DNA from: Deltaproteobacteria bacterium
GTDB taxonomy: Bacteria; Desulfobacterota_E; Deferrimicrobia; Deferrimicrobiales; Deferrimicrobiaceae
NCBI GenBank assembly: GCA_023488945.1
Contig: JAMDBZ010000029.1
Span: 1-9,572, forward strand
Length of the DNA stretch: 9,572 nucleotides
Direction: 5' to 3'
The notes below the pieces were generated by a model. That model saw only the letters and a program-made list of their open reading frames with translations. It was not told the DNA's origin and made no database searches. Below are positions 1-6,182 of this stretch, one piece after another. The position numbers were made by a program, and so were the translations under genes. Positions within the stretch are counted from its first letter, which is position 1, and each line of letters opens with the position of its first letter.

Positions 1-9
1 CCTCCTTTT
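1..9 (-). promoter_or_regulatory. Shine-Dalgarno-like sequence for a gene beyond the left edge
   Basis: Read on the minus strand, the first nine bases are AAAAGGAGG, a near-perfect ribosome-binding site. It lies about 36 bases past the stop codon of the glgX-like gene on the same strand. The start codon it would serve must fall outside the window, so this is inference. If real, it points to a co-transcribed downstream gene. I see no terminator hairpin in bases 10-44 that would separate the two. Confidence 0.4.
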
Positions 10-44
10 CGCCAATGGCCTTATTGTTGTTGTGCGGCCCGGCA

Positions 45-2183
45 TCACCTCCCGATCAGAAGGACCGTGCTCCGGGGATTGGCGAGGTAGGCATCGGGCG
101 GGTCGAGGGGCGCCTCACGGCCCGGGTCGAGAAAGTCGTCCCCCGCAGGCAGGCTGGTGTCGATCATCCGGCGCCACTTCCGTCCGTCGGCCAAGGGCGG
201 GACCCGCACCGTCTGCGGGCGGTAATCGGCGTTGAGGATGACGAAGAGCTGGTACTCGCCGGCGGCGCATGGCTCCTCGCCCCCATCCAGCCGGTAGCAC
301 AGGGTGCGCAGTTCCGGGTCGTCCCACGCCGGCGGCGCCAGCTCCTTGCCGTACCAAGTGATGTCAGGAACGGAATCGTGGCTACGGTCCTCGCCGGTGA
401 AGAACTTCCGCCTCTGGAGGATGGGGTACCGTTTCGTGCAGGCGATCGCCTTCTTCACGAAGGCGAGGAAGTCGCCGTTTTTCTCCGCCAGGTCCCAATC
501 GAACCATGTGATCTCGTTGTCCTGGCAGTAAGCGTTGTTGTTCCCTTTTTGCGTCCGGAGGAACTCGTCTCCCCCCAGGATCATCGGCGTCCCGGCGGCG
601 AACAGCAGGCAGCAGACGGCGTTCTTCGCCAGCTGCGTCCGGAGCTTGAGGATATCGGGGTCTTCGGTCTCCCCTTCCGCGCCGCAGTTCCACGAATTGT
701 TGTCGTCGGTGCCGTCCCGGTTCCCCTCGAGGTTTGCCTCATTGTGCTTGCCGTTGTACGAGACGAGGTCCCGCAGGGTGAACCCGTCGTGGCAGGTGAC
801 GAAGTTGACGCTGTTGTAGGCTGAGCGGCCGTCGTCCGCGTACAGGTCGGCGGAGCCGGTGAGCCGCCACCCCAGGTCCCGGACCTGCCCGCCGTCGCCT
901 TTGACGAACTTCCGGACCGTGTCGCGGAACCTCCCGTTCCACTCCGACCAGTCGACGGGGAAGTTGCCGACCTGGTACGTCCCCAGGTCCCACGGCTCGG
1001 CGATCAGCTTCACCCGGTGCAGCACGGGGTCCTGGGAGACGGCGTCGAAGAAGGAAGCCGACGCGCGGAACATCCCTTCCTCGCGCCCGAGCACCGAGGC
1101 CAGGTCGAACCGGAAGCCGTCGACGTGCATGACCTCCACCCAGTACCGCAGCGAGTCCATCACGAGCCGGATCACGTGGGGATGCGCCAGGTTCATGCTG
1201 TTCCCGCAGCCGGTGTAGTTCATGTAATACCGGCCCGGATCGGACGGGCCCCCCGTCAGGCAGTAGTACGTCGGGTTGTCGATCCCCTTGAAGCACATCG
1301 TGGGCCCCAGCTCGTTCCCTTCCGCCGTGTGGTTGTACACGACGTCGAGGATCACCTCGATCCCGGCGCGATGGAGCTGCCGGACGAGCGTCTTGAACTC
1401 CCCCACCTGGCAGCCGGGGAAGCGGCCGGTGGCGTAGGCCGCTTCCGGGGCGAAGAACCCGATGGTGTTGTAACCCCAGAAGTTGGTGAGCCCCTTCGCC
1501 TCGAGGAAGTCCTCGACGTAAGACTGGTGGACGGGGAGGATCTCGACGGCGTTGATCCCCAGCGCCTTGAGGTACGGGATCTTCTCGATGAAGCCCATGT
1601 ACGTCCCGGGATGGGCGACCCGCGAGGAGGGGTGGGCCGTGAAGCCCTTCGGGTGAATCTCGTAGATGAGCAGGTTTTCGAACGGGAGGTCCGGGGGGAC
1701 ATCCCCCTGCCAGTCGAACCGGTCGTCGACGACGATCGACTTCGGGACGATCCGCGTGTTGTCCCGGCCGTCGCGCGACAGATCCCGCTCCGGGGCGTTC
1801 GGGTCGTAGGCCAAAAGGAGGTTGTCGATATTGTTCGGGCGGGCCGTGAGCGCCTTGGCGTACGGGTCGAGGAGGAGCCTGCCCGGGTTGAAGCGCAGGC
1901 CGCGCTTCGGGTCGAACGGTCCGTCCACCTTGTAGCCGTACAACTGCCCGGCCTTGAGGCCGTGGACGAAGGCGTGCCAAACATACTTCGTCCGGTTCTC
2001 GAGCCGGATCACGTCCGTCGGCTCCCCGTCCGGCCTGTCGAACAGGAGGAGATAGACCTCCGTGGCATTCTGGGAGTAGAGGGCGAAGTTGACGCCTTCC
2101 GGAGTCGGCGTCGCGCCGAGCGGATAAAACTTCCCCGGCGAAACCTTCCGGGATGTCCTGTGCGGCAGTTCGTGCGTGGGCAT
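45..2183 (-). CDS. glgX: Glycogen debranching enzyme (GlgX/TreX-type isoamylase, GH13)
   Basis: This 712-residue cytoplasmic enzyme should hydrolyse alpha-1,6 branch points of glycogen or its limit dextrins. Residues about 16-110 form the N-terminal CBM48-like beta-sandwich typical of isoamylases (it opens with PLGATPTPEGVNFALYS). A GH13 barrel follows with all four conserved regions visible: DVVYNH at 280-285, GFRFDLAS at 356-363 (nucleophile Asp360), LIAEPWD at 393-399 (acid/base Glu396) and FVTCHD at 461-466 (Asp466). A C-terminal beta domain with GDEF and TWFDWD signatures completes it. The length fits the family and no catalytic residue is missing. The ATG at 2183 is preceded by GGAGGA at 2192-2187 with short spacing, and the CBM48 domain begins soon after, which supports this start. 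GlgX and TreX belong to one family and sequence alone does not separate a glycogen from a trehalose-pathway role. The gene is transcribed divergently from the next one. Confidence 0.96.
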   Translation of the reverse strand: MPTHELPHRTSRKVSPGKFYPLGATPTPEGVNFALYSQNATEVYLLLFDRPDGEPTDVIRLENRTKYVWHAFVHGLKAGQLYGYKVDGPFDPKRGLRFNPGRLLLDPYAKALTARPNNIDNLLLAYDPNAPERDLSRDGRDNTRIVPKSIVVDDRFDWQGDVPPDLPFENLLIYEIHPKGFTAHPSSRVAHPGTYMGFIEKIPYLKALGINAVEILPVHQSYVEDFLEAKGLTNFWGYNTIGFFAPEAAYATGRFPGCQVGEFKTLVRQLHRAGIEVILDVVYNHTAEGNELGPTMCFKGIDNPTYYCLTGGPSDPGRYYMNYTGCGNSMNLAHPHVIRLVMDSLRYWVEVMHVDGFRFDLASVLGREEGMFRASASFFDAVSQDPVLHRVKLIAEPWDLGTYQVGNFPVDWSEWNGRFRDTVRKFVKGDGGQVRDLGWRLTGSADLYADDGRSAYNSVNFVTCHDGFTLRDLVSYNGKHNEANLEGNRDGTDDNNSWNCGAEGETEDPDILKLRTQLAKNAVCCLLFAAGTPMILGGDEFLRTQKGNNNAYCQDNEITWFDWDLAEKNGDFLAFVKKAIACTKRYPILQRRKFFTGEDRSHDSVPDITWYGKELAPPAWDDPELRTLCYRLDGGEEPCAAGEYQLFVILNADYRPQTVRVPPLADGRKWRRMIDTSLPAGDDFLDPGREAPLDPPDAYLANPRSTVLLIGR

Positions 2184-2389
2184 CGGTCCTCCGATCGCCT
2201 GCAGGCTCCGCCAACCGGCCGGCCCATTCTAACCCGGCCTGCGTTCTTGCGTGCTCCCCCAATTGTTGCCATACTGTCTGCGTCCGCGTCCCGCATTGTC
2301 CCCATCGAGTTGCAAGCCGCCGACCGGTTTCCCCCGGGAGCGGCCCGGAAGCCGGCACGGCTCAGATCACGAGAAGGGAGAACGATTCG
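2184..2389. other. Divergent intergenic region
   Basis: This 206-base stretch lies between two divergently transcribed genes, so it should hold promoters for both. Its plus-strand open frame (from an ATG at 2153) encodes Cys-, Pro- and Arg-rich text with no domain character, so I regard it as non-coding. On the minus strand TAGAAT (2231-2226) resembles a -10 box for glgX, but no good -35 sits at the right distance. I see no convincing operator palindrome or riboswitch. Confidence 0.6.
2247..2275 (+). promoter_or_regulatory. Weak sigma-70-like promoter candidate for the exported barrel protein
   Basis: TTGCGT (2247-2252) and CATACT (2270-2275) are separated by exactly 17 bases and sit in the most AT-rich part of the divergent gap. 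Each box departs from consensus at two or three positions. The predicted transcript would have a leader of about 110 bases before the ATG at 2390. Such matches occur by chance, so this is only a candidate. Confidence 0.25.
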
Positions 2390-4678
2390 ATGAGAAACGG
2401 CCGATTGCGAGGCGTCTCAACCGTTCTGTCGATCGCCCTGATCCTGGCGATCGCCTCGGCGATGTCCTGGACGAGCCCGTCCGAAGCGGCGCGCGGAATG
2501 CGCGTGCCCGCCGCGGCGCCGGATTACGCGGCGCCGGACCGGTTCCGCGATCGGGGCGCCTTCGAGGTCTTCGTCTGGGACGGAGCCGGCTGGCGCAACG
2601 CGGGAGAGGCGGCGTTCGACGAGTTCTACCGGGAGCGGAGGATCGAATTGGCGGGGGCATCCGTCGAGCGCGGCCTCCTCAAGGTCCGGGTCGTCCCGAA
2701 GCGCGGCGGCGTGGCCCACATCGACCTGGCGCGGATCGGCGACCGCGCGCCCTCGGGGATCTCCGGATCGCCCGACCCGGAGGCGCTCGGGAAGCTCGCG
2801 TCCCCCGAATTCGACGTCGTCGCCGTGCCGAAGTCGGGACTCGAAATCGTGTTCCCGGCGGACAAGGCGGGCGGATCCCTTCTGCTGCGCGCCCGGATCC
2901 AGGGGGAGCGCATCCCCTCCACGCCGTTCCAGTTTCCCTTGGCCAACCTCTACCGGGCAATGAGCGAGCGCTCGTCGTACTACTCGTATCCGCTCGACAG
3001 CCGCCGGATCGGCCGCGGCGGCGCCGGCCCGGCGATGGAGCGCCAGCCGCTCTTCTTCAAGGAATTCTGCGAATCCGGGTCGGGGCACCCGTCGGGGTAC
3101 GCATACGGATGGGTCGGAAACGACGACCGGTTCCTGTACGTCCGGATCGACTTCAGCGGCGACAACACCCGCGACGGCGACGAGGACTACGCCAAGGTGT
3201 ACGTCAAGGTGCCCTCCGGTTTCAGGGAATTCAAGGTGTCCGAGGCGCAGACCCGGTGGGGCAGGCCGTCGTTCGCCCACACCGACAAGGTCCCGTACCG
3301 GCACAAGGTCTACGATTTCGCGATCCCGAGGAAGGAGATCGGCGTTCCCGGGAGTGCGCCGGCCGGCCTTCCGCTGTCACTCGCGTTCGCCGCGTACGGG
3401 ACGCTGACTCCGAACATGGCCGTCGTTCCGCCCACGACCCCGGATAACAACGCGGTCGGCGTCGCCCTGGACACGCTGGTGAGCGCCACCTTCAACAGCA
3501 TCCTGACCCCGTCGACGGTCGACAACGCCTCGTTCACGGTTGTGCGGACGAGCGACAGCGCCGTCGTGGCGGGCAACGCAGTGGGCTCCGGGGTGACCGC
3601 GACCTTCACCCCCGCAGCGCCGCTTGCCCCGAACACGAACTACACGGCGACGCTCACGACGGCGATCCAGGACGAGTTCAGCCGGAGCCTGGCCGAGAAC
3701 TACGTCTGGAACTTCACGACGGCGGCCGCAACCGGGGACAACACGGTGACCCTGTTTTTCCGCGACACGCCGGGGATCTTCGGGTGCGCCGTCGCCGGAA
3801 AGGGAGGTCCGTCGGGCGGGGCCGCGGGCTCCTTCCTGCCGCTCCTGGTGCCCGCGATCCTGTTCGTCGCGGCGAGAGCGAGGCGGACCCGAGCGCGGGC
3901 GGGGAAGGGCGACCGGATCAATCCGGCTCTGTTCGTCGCCCTGCTCGCCGGCTCCCTGCTCCTCGCGTCAGCCGCGTCCGCGGGACAGCTCGGCGCACCG
4001 CAGCCGACCGGAAAGCAGGGACAATTCTCCATCGGCGCGGGGTACTTCTACCTCGAGGAGAAGTGGGAGCCCGACCGGGCGTCGGACCTCGTCGGGACGA
4101 CCCGCGTCGAGTGGGCGACCGACAAGGTGAAGCAGAACGCGCTCTTCCTCAAGGGGGCGTACGCGATCTCGCCCCGGTGCGAAGCGTCCGTCAAGCTGGG
4201 AGCGGCCGACCGCGGCGCTCCCCAGGGATTCGAGGACTCCTACGCCGTCTTCGGCGGGATCGGCGTGAGGGGGATCGTCTACTCCGCCCCGGGGTTCGCG
4301 GTGGGCCCGGTCGTGGTATTCAACTTCTACGGCCGGAACGAGGACGACATCTCATTCACCCAGGGCGCTTCGACCTGGCGCGGAACGGCGAAGATCGAGA
4401 GTTCGTGGGAAGCGGTCGCCGGGGTCGCCGTCCAGGCCGACGTCGGCAAGGCGCTCGTCTACGCCGGGCCCCTGTTTTCCTGGAGCAAGGCGGACGTGGA
4501 ATATCGGATCACCGACGGGACACAGACGCTCGACGTCTCGAACGAGTACACGACGAAGAATCCCTTCGGCGGGTTCGCCGGCGTCCGCGCCGCGCTGCCA
4601 GCCGGCCTCGTCCTGGAGGTCGAGGGACAATTGAGGGACCGGTTCTCGGCCGGCGCGACCGTCTCCTACCCGTTCTGA
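2390..4678 (+). CDS. Exported two-part protein: Ig-like secreted domain with CTERM-like tail, fused to an outer-membrane beta-barrel
   Basis: The 762-residue product starts at the ATG at 2390, behind AAGGGAG at 2374-2380 with 9-base spacing. A signal peptide starts there directly (basic MRNGRLRG, hydrophobic core, cleavage near SEA at 31-33). Residues about 55-340 are a secreted region I cannot name; 240-315 is beta-rich and may be DOMON/CBM9-like. Residues about 341-445 look like a Big_5 (SbsA-type) Ig-like domain, with a TPDNNAVGV start and an NYTATLTTAIQDEF segment. Next come Gly-Cys466, a Gly-rich stretch, a hydrophobic segment (480-495) and an Arg cluster, like a CTERM sorting tail. A second hydrophobic segment (512-531) ends in ASA before GQ, like a signal peptide. 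Residues about 545-762 have alternating aromatic/hydrophobic strands and end in ATVSYPF; a terminal Phe is the usual BAM recognition signal. Function is unknown. The layout suggests two mature products from one chain, but a natural fusion or a lost start/stop boundary is also possible. Confidence 0.85.
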   Translation: MRNGRLRGVSTVLSIALILAIASAMSWTSPSEAARGMRVPAAAPDYAAPDRFRDRGAFEVFVWDGAGWRNAGEAAFDEFYRERRIELAGASVERGLLKVRVVPKRGGVAHIDLARIGDRAPSGISGSPDPEALGKLASPEFDVVAVPKSGLEIVFPADKAGGSLLLRARIQGERIPSTPFQFPLANLYRAMSERSSYYSYPLDSRRIGRGGAGPAMERQPLFFKEFCESGSGHPSGYAYGWVGNDDRFLYVRIDFSGDNTRDGDEDYAKVYVKVPSGFREFKVSEAQTRWGRPSFAHTDKVPYRHKVYDFAIPRKEIGVPGSAPAGLPLSLAFAAYGTLTPNMAVVPPTTPDNNAVGVALDTLVSATFNSILTPSTVDNASFTVVRTSDSAVVAGNAVGSGVTATFTPAAPLAPNTNYTATLTTAIQDEFSRSLAENYVWNFTTAAATGDNTVTLFFRDTPGIFGCAVAGKGGPSGGAAGSFLPLLVPAILFVAARARRTRARAGKGDRINPALFVALLAGSLLLASAASAGQLGAPQPTGKQGQFSIGAGYFYLEEKWEPDRASDLVGTTRVEWATDKVKQNALFLKGAYAISPRCEASVKLGAADRGAPQGFEDSYAVFGGIGVRGIVYSAPGFAVGPVVVFNFYGRNEDDISFTQGASTWRGTAKIESSWEAVAGVAVQADVGKALVYAGPLFSWSKADVEYRITDGTQTLDVSNEYTTKNPFGGFAGVRAALPAGLVLEVEGQLRDRFSAGATVSYPF
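3782..3898 (+). other. Internal CTERM-like sorting segment (Gly-Cys, hydrophobic helix, Arg cluster)
   Basis: Codons 465-503 of the exported protein read as Gly-Cys466, a Gly/Ser/Pro-rich spacer, a hydrophobic stretch (480-495, LPLLVPAILFV) and ARARRTRAR. This order matches the tripartite C-terminal sorting signals of Gram-negatives (the MYXO-, Synergist- and JDVT-CTERM type), which normally end a protein. Here the frame continues without a stop. I cannot assign it to a named CTERM family by eye. Confidence 0.55.
3914..3982 (+). other. Internal signal-peptide-like segment before the barrel
   Basis: Codons 509-531 encode Arg-Ile-Asn-Pro, then a hydrophobic run (ALFVALLAGSLLLASA) and ASA followed by Gly-Gln, a good signal peptidase I site after Ala531. 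An independent barrel protein would be expected to begin this way. With the preceding helix and Arg cluster it predicts a hairpin whose cytoplasmic turn is the basic segment, with both flanking domains outside the cytoplasm. Confidence 0.6.
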
Positions 4679-4906
4679 GATACGATCCGGCCGATCCGCG
4701 GGGGCGGAGTCCCACGGGCTCCGCCCCCCCCGCACCCCGCCGCGCCCGATTCCCCAGAAACGCTGAGCCGGGCTCACGGATTCGCCCGGTCGCCCCTCGA
4801 CGCCGGGACCGCGTTGCCGGTATCCTGTGTGGGCCGGGCCTCGCCGGGCGGGCACCTCGTTCGCGCCTGCTTCACAGACAGGTCCGAGGAAGGAGCGCGC
4901 GCGCCG
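4679..4906. other. Intergenic gap between the barrel gene and the 4Fe-4S gene
   Basis: This is 228 bases of GC-rich DNA. It holds a strong hairpin (4700-4728) and a weaker inverted repeat with CCGGGC at 4768-4773 and GCCCGG at 4784-4789. An in-frame ATG at 4814 exists, but its 31 extra residues (Gly-, Arg- and Ser-rich) have no domain character and the good ribosome-binding site lies further on. No clear promoter boxes, RNA gene or riboswitch were recognised. Confidence 0.55.
4700..4728 (+). terminator. GC-rich hairpin, candidate terminator of the barrel gene
   Basis: GGGGGCGGAG (4700-4709) pairs perfectly with CTCCGCCCCC (4719-4728) around a 9-base loop. It begins 21 bases after the stop of the barrel gene. 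It lacks the downstream T tract of a classical intrinsic terminator, so it may work only weakly, stabilise the 3' end of the transcript, or act with Rho. Confidence 0.5.
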
Positions 4907-6157
4907 ATGGGACATCTTGGCAACGGGCAGGGGGTCTACGGACGGCTCAGGAAGCGGCTCGACCGGTACCCGATCGGCGCGCCGCCCGCGCCGGCTCTCT
5001 ACGAGATCCTGAAGCGGCTGTTCAGCGAGAAGGAGGCGTTCGTCGCCTCGAAGATGCCGCTGCGGTTCGTCGACCTCGCGGGCATCGCCCGGCGGACGAA
5101 GATCAGGGAGGCCGAGTTGCTCCCGCTGCTCGAGACGATGGCGGGAAAAGGGCTCGTGATGGATTTCACCCGGGACGGGCAGACGCTCTACATCCTGTCC
5201 CCGACGCTGCTCGGCTTCTTCGAGTTCGCCTTCATGCGGGTCCGCGACGACATCCCCCAGAAGGAGCTGGCGCACGACATGGTGGAGTACGTCCACGAGG
5301 CGCCGGAGTTCGTCCGGTCGATTTTCGCCGGGAAGGTCCAGCCCGGCCGGGCGCTCGTCCACGAGAGCGCAATCGACCCGGAGGATGCCCCGCGCGTCTT
5401 CGACTACGAGCGGGCCGCGCACCTGATCGGGGAAGCGAGGATGTGCGCCGTCTCCTTGTGCTACTGCCGGCACGTGATGGAGCACGAGGGGAAATCGTGC
5501 AGCAGGCCGCTGGAGGTCTGCACGACCTTCAACGGAGGCGCCGATTTCCTGACGCGCCGGGGGCTCGCCCGCCGGATCTCGAAGGAGGAGGCGCTGGAGA
5601 TTTTCGCGGCGACGCGGGAGGCGGGTCTCGTCCACATCGCCGACAACGTGAAGAAGCGGCCCACCTTCATCTGTCACTGCTGCGGCTGCTGCTGCGGGTT
5701 GCTTACGGCGATCAACCGGTTCAAGCTGTTCGGCGCTGTCGTGACCTCGCCGTTTTCGGCAGCGGTCGACACGGCGAAGTGCATCGGCTGCGGCCTGTGC
5801 GCGAAGCGGTGCCCGATCGCGGCGATCGCGGTCGAGGGGACGGAGCGCGAGGCGAAGGCTTCCATCGACGAACGGGCCTGCCTGGGGTGCGGCGTCTGCC
5901 GGCCTGCCTGCGCAAAGGGGGCGCTCCGGATGGCGCCCCGGAAGGAGCGGGTCCTCGTTCCGGAAGACGCCTGGCACAAGACGGTGCTGATGGCGATCGA
6001 GCGGGGGAAGTTCGCCGACTTGCTCTTCGGCGAGGATCGGCTCGATCACGCCGTCCTGCGGGCGATCACCCGGATCGTCGTCTCGCTGCCGCCGGTCAAG
6101 AAGGCGCTTCTCGCGAAACAGGTCGACTCGCGCTACCTCCAGGCGCTGGTGGGATAG
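4907..6157 (+). CDS. Cysteine-rich 4Fe-4S ferredoxin-domain protein
   Basis: This 416-residue protein has no signal peptide or membrane helix, so it should be cytoplasmic. The start at 4907 follows AGGAAGGAG (4887-4895) at 11-base spacing. Residues about 25-100 look helical and winged-helix-like (LAGIARRTKIREAELLPLLE). A middle region carries Cys180, 185, 187, 198 and 205, then the dense motif CHCCGCCCG at 256-264. Two ferredoxin motifs follow: CIGCGLCAKRCP (Cys292, 295, 298, 302) and CLGCGVCRPAC (Cys325, 328, 331, 335), which should bind two [4Fe-4S] clusters. The 19 cysteines in all exceed the eight needed, so further metal or cluster binding is likely. It resembles a family of 4Fe-4S binding proteins common in anaerobes whose reaction I do not know; electron transfer, perhaps coupled to sensing through the N-terminal region, is inference. 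It appears to be monocistronic and converges on hsdR. Confidence 0.9.
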   Translation: MGHLGNGQGVYGRLRKRLDRYPIGAPPAPALYEILKRLFSEKEAFVASKMPLRFVDLAGIARRTKIREAELLPLLETMAGKGLVMDFTRDGQTLYILSPTLLGFFEFAFMRVRDDIPQKELAHDMVEYVHEAPEFVRSIFAGKVQPGRALVHESAIDPEDAPRVFDYERAAHLIGEARMCAVSLCYCRHVMEHEGKSCSRPLEVCTTFNGGADFLTRRGLARRISKEEALEIFAATREAGLVHIADNVKKRPTFICHCCGCCCGLLTAINRFKLFGAVVTSPFSAAVDTAKCIGCGLCAKRCPIAAIAVEGTEREAKASIDERACLGCGVCRPACAKGALRMAPRKERVLVPEDAWHKTVLMAIERGKFADLLFGEDRLDHAVLRAITRIVVSLPPVKKALLAKQVDSRYLQALVG

Positions 6158-6182
6158 AGATTGCCGGCTATCTTTCAGGGGA
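6158..6182. other. 25-base convergent gap
   Basis: The stop codons of the plus-strand 4Fe-4S gene (TAG at 6155-6157) and of the minus-strand hsdR (TGA, complement of 6183-6185) face each other across 25 bases. I see no hairpin with a T tract in it, so the two transcripts probably overlap at their 3' ends. Confidence 0.7.

Noticed and set aside
739..2358. 539-codon minus-strand open frame overlapping glgX in another phase
   Set aside because: The GH13 catalytic motifs are in the other phase, and this translation is Arg/Pro/Gly-rich without structure.
2153..2389. Longer N-terminus for the exported protein from an ATG at 2153
   Set aside because: It would overlap the start of glgX and put 79 featureless residues before a clear signal peptide. 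The ATG at 2390 has a well-spaced Shine-Dalgarno sequence.
1017..2393. 458-codon plus-strand open frame opposite glgX
   Set aside because: It is antisense to intact GH13 motifs and shows no domain or convincing ribosome-binding site.
2513..2538. Short direct repeat GCGGCGCCGGA, two copies 15 bases apart
   Set aside because: It simply encodes the repeated Ala-Ala-Pro-Asp near the N-terminus of the exported protein. Two short copies in GC-rich coding DNA are not evidence of a regulatory repeat.
4768..4789. Inverted repeat CCGGGC / GCCCGG as an operator or second terminator
   Set aside because: A 6-bp stem with a 10-base loop is expected by chance in DNA this GC-rich, and there is no T tract or nearby promoter.
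4814..4906. Longer N-terminus for the 4Fe-4S protein from an ATG at 4814
   Set aside because: The extra 31 residues look non-coding and the strong AGGAAGGAG lies just before the ATG at 4907.
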